The notes under the pieces were generated by a model that was not told where the DNA came from, did no database searches, and saw only the letters and a list, made by a program, of their open reading frames with translations. A program made the position numbers and the translations under genes. Of a stretch of DNA of 64,000 bases, positions 1-9,649 are shown piece after piece. Location of the stretch: positions 1-64,000 of the forward strand of contig JAMZAV010003114.1 in the NCBI GenBank assembly GCA_024449915.1, written 5' to 3'. Position 1 is the stretch's first letter; each line of letters starts with the position of its first letter. This DNA is from Sweltsa coloradensis. Taxonomy: Eukaryota; Arthropoda; Insecta; Plecoptera; Chloroperlidae.

Positions 1-700
1 GTACAGAGACGCGGTCTAAGCACTGCAAGAAGGCGGTGACTTGTAGTTGGCGACTCGGCCGTACGGCGGGTTGCCCGTCGCGCAGGCGTTCGTAGCATGT
101 AATCCAACAATTTCTTTACCTGGTGATGCTTCCTTTATCAACACAAAGTTGTTCATAAATTTTCTGTTGATGAAGTTTCTTTATATATCCCATTCCCAGC
201 TTGAATAATGTGGGTTTTAACTAGCTATTCTCGGTCAGAAATGTAATCTTTAAACGCATAGAAATGCTTTAAAGAGATGACCTTGGTCAAAAAAAATTTG
301 GGGGCTGCGCCCCCAAACACCCCCGACTTTGTCCCTTCTTCCCCTTTGTACCTTCCCTACATTTAGGAAATTCCCGTATTTTCACTATTAAAACTTGGCA
401 ACCCTATGTTCGAGGTACAATTCTGAACATTTTCTTAACGAGTAATGAAAGTTTAATGATTTAAAAATCATATTTTTGTAACCTACTAGTATTTCTTGAA
501 TGTGCATAATGTATAATTGTTTTTATAAATAAATGATAAAAATCAACAAAATGTAAAAAAATTATTTTATAAATGAAATGATAAAAATCAACAAAATGTA
601 AAAAAAAAAAAAAAAAAATAGATAGGAGCAAGTATGCCCCACGCATTACATGATTTAGAATGCACTTACGATTTGTGTAACTGTAAAAAATCTAGTACTA
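1..700. other. No gene seen
   Basis: AT-rich unique sequence. It has a palindrome GGGGGCTGCGCCCCC at 300-314 and a near-direct duplication of AAATGATAAAAATCAACAAA at about 530 and 574, ending in an A run (600-618). Confidence 0.6.
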
Positions 701-704
701 TAAT

Positions 705-1085
705 TGGATGAGCGTAGCGAGCAAAGCGAAGATTCCATTTCACTACACTGGAGAAAATGATTTTTTCACAGAACCTTAATTCCATGAATTTATATATTCG
801 TGTGAAATTTGAGCGCAATCGAAAAATTATTTCTTGTGATAATCGCAATTATACGATTTTTTTTATTTTTTTAAATTTCTTCTACTTATAACACCTACAT
901 GCTTTATTTGATTGTATGGATTTTTTCACAGAACCTTAATTTTATTAATTAATATATTCGGGTGAAATTTGAGCGCAATCAAAAAATTATTTCTCATGAA
1001 AATCACTATTTTACGCTTTTTTCGTTTTTAAAAATTTACGCTCATCCAACAACGCGCCTGAAAAAGCGTTTGCGAAGCTTCCTAG
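705..1085 (+). mobile_element. Helentron-like (HINE-type) non-autonomous element, copy 1
   Basis: It begins TGGATGAGCGTAGCGAGC and ends CGCTCATCCAACAACGCG, then a hairpin pairing AACGC with GCGTT, then TTCCTAG. It is flanked by T on both sides. The interior has A/T-rich monomers sharing GTGTGAAATTTGAGCGCAAT. Short sub-terminal inverted repeats, a terminal hairpin and T-T insertion fit Helitron2/Helentron elements. Confidence 0.6.
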
Positions 1086-1327
1086 TTTTAAATTCATATT
1101 AAAACACACAGATTAATTTTGAACGATAATCTCAAGTAAAAAACTATAACTCGCGGTCGTTGAAGGATAATGAGGTGTTATAAAACAGAAATCTGGCAGC
1201 ACATGGCATGTTTGTACTTTGTAATACATTTCACAATATAACAGGATATAACAACTTGAAAACAGCAAAATGCACAAAGTTGGTAATCAAACTTGCATTT
1301 GGGAAATATAGTATTTAAGGTTGCAAC

Positions 1328-1555
1328 TTGCAATGCACCCAAATTCATAACCTGATAATCCAAAGAAACAACACTAAATTTGGAAATAACTCAATTTTTG
1401 CTAAAGGTATGAGAATATTTAATAGGTTACCATTAGAAGTTAGAAATATGCAGGATGTAAATAGATTTAGAGCTAAGTGCTGTAAGATTGTTAAGGAATG
1501 CAGATGGAACAGGGAAGTTACTGGAGAGGATTTCTGGACTCAACCAGACTAGTGT
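1328..1555 (+). pseudogene. LINE reverse-transcriptase C-terminal fragment
   Basis: An open frame reads SIFAKGMRIFNRLPLEVRN, then FRAKCCKIVKE. This is the pattern (K-G-x-x-x-x-N-x-LP-x-x-x-R, then F-K/R) that closes many non-LTR retrotransposon ORF2 proteins just after the RT domain. The upstream RT domain is missing, so this is a 5'-truncated copy ending at the stop at 1550-1552. Downstream AT-rich sequence runs to a short (ACT)n tail near 2303-2320. Confidence 0.65.
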
Positions 1556-2320
1556 CTGAACAATGTAAGAGTCTATGCTCACCCATGTAACCATCTACCT
1601 ATTTATATTGTAGTTTTTTTATTATTGTATTTGGTTTTAAATCTCAAATGATATTTAATATTATTTTCTGAAAGTGTATTGTAAATATGTTTGTATAACA
1701 TGTAATACTAATAGATGGAGAATATTGAATATTGAAAAATGAGATATTAGGGCACAATAAAGTGAAAAATTTTGCTAGTCCAAAAATATTTTGTATGTTC
1801 CTATGAAGTATAAATGTTATGGTCTTACGTAAATGTTAAGTAAGACTAGCAGTATAGGCCTATAGAACTAGTAAAGACAATCCTGTGCTGTAAGATAGTT
1901 AAGGGATGCAGATTGAACAGGGATGATAGGACGGAGGATTTCTGGACTCAACCAGACTAATGTCCGAAAGATGTAAGAGACTATGCTCATCCATCTATTG
2001 TATTGTAGTGTTTTTTCATTATAATTGTAGCTTGGTATAAATCTAAAATAATTTCAAATTTTTATTTCAAAGATTTTTTCTGAAAGTGTCTTGTAAGTGG
2101 TATTTGTATAATGGATGGAGATGATTGAAAAGTGAGATAATATTAGGGCTAAATAATATAAAATTGTGCTAGCCTATAAATAAAATATGTTGTACCTTAT
2201 ATGACGAGTATCAATATTAAGGTCTCTAGTAAAGAAAAGATGTTTGTTGTGATGATATGATGTGTATGACATGTAAAATAGCAAAAATGCTAATAAAGAT
2301 ATACTACTACTACTACTAAA
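1556..2320 (+). repeat. LINE 3' UTR with internal duplication and (ACT)n tail
   Basis: The end of the ORF and the start of the 3' UTR (GGATTTCTGGACTCAACCAG and the following text) appear twice, at about 1528-1549 and 1936-1957. The second copy carries substitutions. The block ends in TACTACTACTACTA near 2305-2318. It looks like a duplicated or nested 3' end of the same LINE family. Confidence 0.6.
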
Positions 2321-2524
2321 GGTCAAAATATTTGATCAAGAATGAAGTAGCCGTTTATCCTACTTTTTTACAAATATTTTTAGACTTTTACTTCTGTCAT
2401 TCTGTGCATGTGTGTCTGTACATCAAAAATCAGCCGAATCGCTGAACAGATTGCGCTGAAATTTTAAACAGAGATCCGGTACGAGTTTACTGAGAACTGC
2501 TAACAAAATCAGCTAGATCCATTA

Positions 2525-2945
2525 AATAAATAAATAAATTTTATTTAGAGTCTACCCACTCAGTTATATAACTGATTTTCAGTGGGGGACTTTAAATCAA
2601 AGCGACCAAGCCAACCCTGCAGGCCCCGACGCAATCGACGAGTGAGCGATAACCAACCAAAGATCGATATTTTTAATAGGAAATATAGCAATCAGTGGTG
2701 TGGACAGTGCGAACACCCACGAATCAATGCCAGAATCAACAAGGCCGATTCAGAACAACTCTGAAATTTGTTATGTGCTTCGTTGCTAGGACGGCTCCAA
2801 AGTCACCGTTTACAAACTCCTAAGACAAGAACTGATGGACTTAAGTCCAAATCAGAAGTTAAAAAACTTCTGACTTTAGCGGGAATCGAACCCTGGACCT
2901 TCTGCATTGGAAGCAGATACGCTAACCACAAGACCAACGAGCCTG
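2525..2945 (-). repeat. Full-length tRNA-derived SINE
   Basis: Read on the minus strand it has a tRNA-like head at 2945-2880 (TTGTGGTTAGCGTATCTGC, a loop with TTCCAAT, then AGGGTTCGATTCCCG), which is closest to a Gly-UCC-type tRNA. A unique body follows, then a tail with AACTGAGTGGGTAGACTCTA and an (ATTT)n run. Fragments of the same family occur at 6018-6085, 17245-17627, 21750-21910, 27415-27690 and 30235-30300. Confidence 0.75.
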
Positions 2946-3596
2946 TTATATTATGTATTAACAAATATTGTGATTAAAACCTACAAGAAATAAGTAGACG
3001 AGTGAGCGCAGCGAACATAGTCTCAATGCAAGTCGAACGGGCCTTGGCCGTGATTAATTTGTATGTCAAATGTCTGTTTGTCCGGTCCCATACGGCCGAA
3101 CGGACAAAATAGATTGAGCTGAAATTTTAAACAGACATCCATGACTAGGTAACTGAGAACTGCTAGCAAAATGAGCACCATCCATTTCCATTTAAACCTA
3201 CAAGAAATAATACATTGAAAAATATGCTTGAAATGTGTAGGTTTCATTTTAACAACAATGCTGTTGTTCTTGAATGAGTCATTTTTATCAAATAATTTTT
3301 GTCAGGCCGCAATTGTATGCCGTGACCAAGGTGTATAGAATATTGCACGCTCATCAAGGTAACCCAAACTCCGCTGGGAGATGCTGACGCTGAGTAAACC
3401 TTGCAATCTTTTGTACTGGCTATGTTTTTCATAGTATTGTCACAGTTGATGTGGACTAAACTGTTTTTTATATGCATTTCAAAACATGTTTAATAATTTT
3501 TTAAATACAATCCATAAACTATAAAATCTTTTCCGACCAGGGGATTGAAGCCAGGTTTCTTACATTCCGGGTATAAGGGCGCCTTAGCCAACTAGA

Positions 3597-3774
3597 CTAG
3601 GGAAACGCCAAAGTCGTTAATAGATGAGTGAGTGAGCCATGTGTTGAATACCCGGTATCATTCCCCAAACTGGGCTAGATCCAGCCTTGGGTACAGGGAA
3701 GGAAAGGGGATGTTCCCGGGTACTCAACATATGGCTCACTCACTCATCCATCAACAAATTTGGTGTTTTCCTAG
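3597..3774. mobile_element. MITE with about 50-bp terminal inverted repeats
   Basis: The left end CTAGGGAAACGCCAAAGTCG continues to ATGAGTGAGTGAGCC. The right end holds GGCTCACTCACTCATCC and closes with GGTGTTTTCCTAG. The arms match over roughly 50 bp. A related right end with GGCTCACTCACTCGTC and GGCGTTTTCCTAG lies at 5434-5473, and a weaker trace at 60340-60380. Confidence 0.7.
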
Positions 3775-4026
3775 TAAATTGAAAAATAGGCTGCGAATGT
3801 GTAGGAATTATTTTAACGACAATGGTTTTGTTTTCGAAAAAGTACTTTTTGTTTGTTATTTGTCTGGCTGTGAAAATGCAGTGCCCAAGGTGTATCGAAT
3901 CTTGCACGCTCAAGGTAACCCCAAATTCCGCTCGGAGATTGAGTAAACCTTGCAATATTGACACGTATTTCGTACTGGCAGTTTTCCATAGTATTTTAGT
4001 GTGAAAAATGCTTATCGGCTAGTTAG

Positions 4027-4168
4027 ATTGGAGAAGGGTTGACAGGTTGGGAAAGCAAAGAGAACATAAATCCCAGCCTGAAGGGCTGGGGGCGACAAAA
4101 CTTTTCCCCCAGCCCTTCAGACTGGGATTTTTCTCTTTGCTTTCCCAACCTGTCAACCCTTCTCCAAT
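4027..4168. repeat. Near-perfect hairpin, arms about 62-68 bp
   Basis: The left arm (ATTGGAGAAGGGTTGACAGG through CAGCCTGAAGGGCTGGGG) is mirrored by the right arm (CCCCAGCCCTTCAGACTGGG through CCTGTCAACCCTTCTCCAAT), with a loop of about 12 nt. A single arm recurs at 8993-9070, so this is a mobile foldback unit. Confidence 0.8.
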
Positions 4169-4204
4169 CTTCTTTCCATAGTATTGTTTGCACTTTGAAA
4201 CATG

Positions 4205-4760
4205 TTCAAAAATTTTTAAGCGAGCAAAGCGAGCGTTTCCATTAGACTCTGCCGGAAAAATAGTCACCTTTTTTTTGTATGTCTCGCCATAACGTTCGAA
4301 CAGAGGCTCGGATCGAGTTGAAATTTGGACCATCCGCAAGCTTTGTTCTCGATTGAATGCCATTAGTTTAGTGGCAAAATCGTTCAAAAAGTTAAAAAGT
4401 TACATGAAAGTTAATCGAAAGTTTATTTTTTCAAACTAAACAGCGACAAAATCTGAGGTGGCCAAATCATTTAGAATGTCCGTCCGGTCACGAATATGAT
4501 AATTTTATTTTGATCCGATACGTAGTGTAGATGGAAATTACATTATAACAAAGTACCGTTACCATGGCAACGGAAAGTCGCGCAGCTTTTTTGGCTCATG
4601 ATAGCGGTCGAACGGAGGTTTGGATCGAGTTGAAATTTGGACCATCCGCAAGCTTCGATCTGGATTGAATGCCATTAGTTTTGTGGCAAAATCGTTCAAA
4701 AAGTTATAAAGTTACATTAAAGTTAATCGAAAGTTTGTTTTTCAAACTAATCTAACTAAA
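4205..4760 (+). mobile_element. Helentron-like element of a second subfamily
   Basis: It starts near AGCGAGCAAAGCGAGCG and has two internal monomers sharing GGATCGAGTTGAAATTTGGA and CATCCGCAAGCTT, about 300 bp apart. The same monomers are present in inverted orientation at 14640-15210. Confidence 0.5.
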
Positions 4761-5222
4761 AGGCGTATTATAGCCGTAAATTTTGGAATAGCCTAGGACT
4801 ATCATACTATTGTTCATCTGCATAAGGCTTTTAGTAATCAAAACTAGTTATTTGTGCGGGATTTGTGTCAAAACAAGGTCGTGCAGGCCTAGGGTTGCCT
4901 AGGAGAGGCCAAGGGCTTGTCAAACGTGTTATGTTAGTATAAATTTTATCTAGTCCTATAGCCTAATCGAACTTTAGGCCTACACTGTTGTATTATGAAT
5001 ATTTTCTACATCTGGGCCTAGGCCCGAGACGGTTTCTGATTTGTTTTATGAGGGTAATGACAACTTTTCTCGTTTTACACATAGACGCAAAATTTAAAAT
5101 GTCCGCCATCTGTTTACATATTTTCTTATCCCCGTGCGAGGCGGGATAAGTCTTCATGAATTGGATTCGGAGTTATACCGCACTTATACCACCTAACTCT
5201 GCTTATACCGGGATAAAAATGT

Positions 5223-5474
5223 ACATGAATCGGGGCCCAGGGGATTGAACCCAGGTCTCCCACATTTCCGGGTATAAGGGCGCCTAAAATGCCAAAGTCA
5301 AGGATTTTAAGTTTAGTTGGTATAAGGGCGCGTCAACTGTAAGGCCATAAGGCACCACTCCAGCCCATGATAGGCTAGGGAGGTCTTCTTAGGTAGGGGG
5401 AAGAAAGGGAATGTTACCGGGTACTCAACACATGGCTCACTCACTCGTCTAACAACGAATTTGGCGTTTTCCTA
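5223..5474 (+). repeat. Element remnant with tRNA-like box and CCTAG end
   Basis: GGGATTGAACCCAGGTCTCC at about 5231-5250 is an antisense tRNA B-box-like sequence, also seen degenerate at 3540-3560. The block ends TTTGGCGTTTTCCTAG, directly followed by the start of the next Helentron-like element at 5475. Confidence 0.45.
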
Positions 5475-6016
5475 GTTGGATGAGCGAAGCGAAGACTTCA
5501 ATTTCACTGACCCCCCCAAAAAATTTAGCTCGGGTGTTTTTTTGTTTGTTTTTTTGTCTGTTTGTTTGCTCTCTACCGGGCAAACGGCATATGTGATCTT
5601 GATGAAAATTGGAGGGGACCTTCGAAATATCTGAACTTAGATTTGCCACGTTTTTGGGTACAATCGAAGAAATATTTCCCATAAATATCTTTTACGATTT
5701 TTTTTTTAAATTTAGTGCAATATTTACAAGCCATAAGGGCCGATTCTGACCAAACGGGTGGGGCTTCAACGTTCATATTTTACAGGGCATTAAGGTTATG
5801 GTGAAGTAGTACCTTTTAAAAGAAAAACTTGAAATAGTTAGCCAGAATCGATAGAAATAAAGGTTTTAATATAAGTTTTTTGAGTTAATAACAAGTAACA
5901 ATAGATTCTTGACAACAATCACCTACAATGCATTAAAAAAGAACTTGCAAAAGTAAAGAGATCCCACGCAAACTAAAAACTTACAAAAAAAACTCAACCA
6001 ACAACGCTACTAGAAA
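5475..6016 (+). mobile_element. Helentron-like element, copy 2, 3' end lost
   Basis: It begins TGGATGAGCGAAGCGAAG immediately after the CCTAGT end of the preceding element. The body shares CGGGCAAACGGCATATG and GGGGCTTCAACGTTCATATT with the copies at 6587 and 59362. Its 3' hairpin (CAACGCTACTAGAAAAAGCGTT) survives, but the CCTAG terminus is replaced by a SINE tail from about 6018. Confidence 0.55.
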
Positions 6017-6017
6017 A

Positions 6018-6090
6018 AGCGTTCAATCAGTTATAGGCCCTATAACTGAGTGGGAAGACTCTAAATTCAATTTATTAATTTTATTTATTT
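6018..6090 (+). repeat. SINE 3'-tail fragment
   Basis: CAGTTATAGGCCCTATAACT, then GAGTGGGAAGACTCTAAATT and an ATTT-rich tail, match the 3' end of the SINE at 2525-2945. It interrupts the 3' end of the Helentron-like copy at 5475. Confidence 0.6.
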
Positions 6091-6136
6091 ATTAAGCGGC
6101 CTAGTTTAATTAAATTATAAAAGTATATTTATTTGG

Positions 6137-6362
6137 AAAACACAACACACATAAACAAATACAAACACATACACAACACAACACACAAAACACACATAAA
6201 CAGATACACAAAAAAAAAACACAAAATAAACACACATAAACAAATAAACACATACAAACACACACAAACACACATAAACAGATACACACAAAAAACAACA
6301 TAAACACAAAGATAAACACACACAAAACACACATAAACAAATACAAACACACACACAAAACT
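6137..6362. repeat. A/C-only low-complexity tract (ACAC/ACATAAAC)
   Basis: About 225 bp are built almost only from A and C with short T interruptions (ACACACATAAACAAATACAAAC-like units). The long Cys/Val/Phe open frames on the minus strand are by-products of this composition. Confidence 0.85.
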
Positions 6363-6586
6363 TGCAAGGAAAAAAGCTGAGACTAAAGAATCGGGAGAAT
6401 AAGACAAAAGAGTTAAAAATAGCCAAGGCTACCGTAGATGAGAGTTTAAAAGTTAGTTTTATTTTTCTGTTTGATTGTTGTTTCTTCTTTTTTTGGATTG
6501 GATATTGTTTAACGTCTCATATTTATGCAACTTGGCTAATCGAGACGAATTGTTGTTTCTGTTGATTGATTTTCTGATTGTCTAAT

Positions 6587-7339
6587 TGGATGAGCGTAGC
6601 GAGCGAAGCGAAGACTTCAATTTCACTGACCCCTCTAAAAATTTAGCTCCAATGTTTTTTTGTTTTTTTGTTTGTTTTTTTGTCTGTTTGTTCGCACGAT
6701 TCCGGGCAAACGGCATATGCGATCGTAATGAAAATTGAAGGGGACCTTTGAAATCTCTAAACTTAGACGTGCCACGTTTTTGGGTACAATCGAAGAAATA
6801 TTCCTCACGAATATAGTACTTTTACGATTTGTTTCGAATTTTAGTGCGATATTTTCGACTCATTTGGGCCGATTTTGACCAAACGGGTGGGGCTACAAAG
6901 TTCATATTTTACATGGACATTAAGATTATGGTGATGTAGTAGCTTGTGAAAAAAAAGTTGAAAAGGGCAACCAGAACCCATAAAATAAACGTAGGCCTAC
7001 TTTTACGATTTTTTTAGTGCGATATTTTCGTGACATTTGGGCCGATTCTGACCAAACGGGTGGGGCTACAACGTTCATATTTCACATAGACATTAAGGTT
7101 TTGGTGATGTAGTACCTTTTGAAAGAAAAAGTTGAAAAAGTTAGTCGGAATCCATAGAATAAAGGTTTTGATATGAGTTTTTTTTAGGTTTAAAAATTAA
7201 GAAGTAACATTAGAAACTCGACAACAATCCCCTACAATGCATTCACAAAGCACTTGCAAAGGAAAAGTGGTCCCACGCAAACTAAAAACTTACAAAAACG
7301 CTCATCCATCAACGCGGCGGGACTTTAGCGTTTTCCTAG
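6587..7339 (+). mobile_element. Helentron-like element, copy 3, both ends intact
   Basis: It runs from TGGATGAGCGTAGCGAGCG to CGCTCATCCATCAACGCGGC, then a hairpin (AACGC ... GCGTT) and TTTTCCTAG, with T on both flanks. Two internal monomers share GGGCCGATTTTGACCAAACG / GGGCCGATTCTGACCAAACG about 170 bp apart. Confidence 0.65.
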
Positions 7340-7363
7340 TTAACACATTTACAAATTTACTTA

Positions 7364-8174
7364 AAGTCTTGTTACACTATCAACATGTTGACGCAACATG
7401 TTGACTCAACTTGTTGACCAGATGTAGATAGCATTGAAATGTGATGCTGCTGTCACACACTGAAATATGTTGACTCAACATTGACGACCACGGCAATATG
7501 TTGACAAGAAGTTGAACAAGTTCAACTTTTGAGAAATGTTGACCAGATGTTGACGACGTTCAACCAATGGCTGACCGATATTTTGTCACGTGATCATTTC
7601 GTTTAGTTGATCCATGGTGTGGGCTATTATAAAGCAAATTTTGTGGGAAGAAAGACTTATTTATGCGAGTAATTTTACACTGAAAAGTTATAAAAATTGT
7701 ACCCGTTTCAGATAAGACACAAACAATAATGATGGGGTGAGTAAAAAATGGTAAAAAAGTTTTTCCCAAACGAGACTCGAACCGGGGACCCTTTGCGTGG
7801 TAGCCGAGCGCTCTCACCGTTGAGCCAGTAGCGAACTGGAATCCTGCGCCGCTTAGAGTGGTACTCATTAGCCCATCAGATACACACGCAGACTCGAGAT
7901 GAACATAAAAGCTTCGGGATGGCAATTACGACACTTTTAACTCTTTAATATCGATCTGCCAATACTTTTTTAATGTTGTTCACAGCTGTATATGGCATAT
8001 GTACGTAATTACTATCTATTTTTGGTATGAAACAGTTTCGAAGTGGCAGTTCTCTCGACGGAATGTTCCAAATGTCCGTCAACATGTTGATGGAGGTGAC
8101 ACACACAGAGTGTAGTCTTGTCAACAAGTTGAGTCAACATGTTGCGTCAACATGTTGATAGTGTAACAAGACTT
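7364..8174. mobile_element. Non-autonomous DNA transposon with long TIRs and TTA duplication
   Basis: The left TIR is AAGTCTTGTTACACTATCAA followed by CATGTTGACGCAACATGTTG; the right end is its inverted copy, ending GTGTAACAAGACTT. Both sides are flanked by TTA (7361-7363 and 8175-8177). TIRs extend over about 55 bp and contain repeats of CAACATGTTGA. A TTA duplication fits PIF/Harbinger-type elements, but no transposase is present. Confidence 0.8.
7765..7835 (-). repeat. tRNA-like pseudogene or SINE head inside the TTA-flanked MITE
   Basis: The minus strand has an A-box-like TGGCTCAACGGTGAGAGC and a B-box GGTTCGAGTCTCG. The anticodon stem does not pair properly, so it is not called as a functional tRNA gene. 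Confidence 0.55.
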
Positions 8175-8629
8175 TTAGTTATAACTAAGTGAACATTAAG
8201 AATCAATGTATGGGATCCAAATCATCCAACACACACATTCCTGAATAAGTTCATCGATTATGAGTAAAAAATCGCCAGGTCTCCGTAATTTATTCAATTC
8301 TGCGAACTCCAGGAATTTATTCCAACTGCCTTGATTTTAGCATGTTTGTCCCGGATCCCAATGTTTCAATCAACTTTTGATGCACACGTTAATATTGTAA
8401 ATCACAAGTTAAACAGTTAAATGGGAATTTCATGAATTGGAATTCATGTTTTGGATTTTCCATTTTTTAAACTTTCTGACCTTATTTGAATGTCTCACAA
8501 TGATTGATGCAACTAATTCTTAGCAACCGAGTGAGGATATCAATAGAACGTATCTTCATAAACGTTCCTGCAGTAGATGATATTACTATTAGGCCTAGTA
8601 ACCGTTCAGCACAATCATCTAACCCATCT

Positions 8630-8874
8630 GAAACCCGAGTACGTGCACCTATCCTGAGCTAGCTTCAGCGACTCCTATGAGACCAGGGTATGAACCCGAG
8701 TACGTGCACCTATCCTGAGCTAGCTTCAGCGACTCCTATGAGACCAGGGTGTGAACCCGAGTACGTGCACCTATCCTGAGCTAGCTTCAGCGACTCCTAT
8801 GAGACCAGGGTGTGAACCCGAGTACGTGCACCTATCCTGAGCTAGCTTCAGCGACTCCTATGAGACCAGGGTGT
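8630..8874. repeat. 61-bp minisatellite, four near-identical units
   Basis: The unit starts GAACCCGAGTACGTGCACCT and ends GACTCCTATGAGACCAGGGT. It repeats with an exact 61-bp step (matching bases at 8640, 8701, 8762, 8823) and almost no differences, so the expansion is recent. There are no variable spacers, so it is not CRISPR-like. Confidence 0.95.
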
Positions 8875-8992
8875 GTGATTTATTTTTATTTTTTATTGAT
8901 TTAAATCAACAAAATCAGTGTTTCAAAACTTGTCAAGTTGATGAGCATATCAAATTACTTTCACAAGCGTTTTATTATATATATAGTTTAGA

Positions 8993-9070
8993 TTGGAGAA
9001 GGGTTGACAGGTTGAGAAAGCATAGAGAACATAAAGCCCAGCCTGAAGGGCTGGGGGCGACAAAACTTTT
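8993..9070 (+). repeat. Single arm of the 4.0-kb hairpin family
   Basis: TTGGAGAAGGGTTGACAGGT through GCCTGAAGGGCTGGGGGCGA matches the left arm of the inverted repeat at 4027-4168, with a few substitutions and no second arm. Confidence 0.75.
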
Positions 9071-9114
9071 CACCTGCTGATGACAACTGTAGCTAATTTA
9101 AAGTTGTTACCTTA

Positions 9115-9156
9115 ATCCACGACGCGTTTCGTCCTTCTGGGACTCTTCAGGCGGAT
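9115..9156 (-). ncRNA. Hammerhead ribozyme-like motif (type I), copy A
   Basis: On the minus strand: ATCCGC, core CTGAAGA, stem II GTCC-CAGAA-GGAC, core GAA, then ACGCGTC and GTGGAT. ATCCGC pairs with GTGGAT (6 bp, one G-U) to give stem I. Stem II is 4 perfect pairs. ACGCGT is self-complementary, as expected for a short or intermolecular stem III. The predicted cleavage is after GTC, between 9121 and 9120. All invariant core bases are present. Such motifs are known from Penelope-like elements and retrozymes. Confidence 0.65.
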
Positions 9157-9289
9157 GGTGGCCACTAAAAATCAGCTAACTACATGCAACCAAAACTCAC
9201 AACACATAACCAAACCTGTGGTAGGGCCACGCAAGAAGTAAATTCTGCAAGCATGTTGTCATCATCAGCAAGGTTACTTCACACACCAT

Positions 9290-9640
9290 TCATACTGGGG
9301 CACACAGTCAGCACAGACAGTAAGGGGGCTTCCCTCCCAACTCTGGTGCTCGGGAGACAAGAAATCCATGACTTACCCTGGATTCGAACCAGGACCCTTG
9401 GCAACAAGAGAAAAGCTGCCCCTCCTGCTGTTGCTGGGCAAGGGTGCCTCTTCATTCATACAAAGAGAAAAGGTTAGAGATAGGAAGGGTGGAAAGTCAC
9501 AAACACAGCACAACCAGTGAGGGGGCTTCCCTCCTAGACTCTGGTGCTTGGGCGACAAAAGAACCATGTCTTACCCTGGATTTGAACCAAGACCCGTGGC
9601 AACGAGAGAGGCTGCCCTACTAATTGTGACTGGGATTCGA
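9290..9640 (-). repeat. Two tandem tRNA-like SINE units
   Basis: Two units about 195 bp apart each hold antisense tRNA-like sequence (CCTGGTTCGAATCCAGG at about 9381-9397, then a weaker version at about 9575-9592). Each follows GGGGGCTTCCCTCC and an ACTCTGGTGCT stretch. Only the T-arm-like boxes are convincing. Confidence 0.55.
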
Positions 9641-9649
9641 AAACGAAAG

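Noticed and set aside
2880..2945. Functional tRNA-Gly(UCC) gene
   Set aside because: The anticodon arm reads well, but the acceptor and T stems mismatch and it heads a SINE with a shared body and tail.
6110..6426. Cys/Val/Phe-rich minus-strand frames
   Set aside because: Direct product of the A/C low-complexity tract.
8630..8874. CRISPR-like array
   Set aside because: Units are contiguous with no variable spacers, in a eukaryotic setting; it is a minisatellite.
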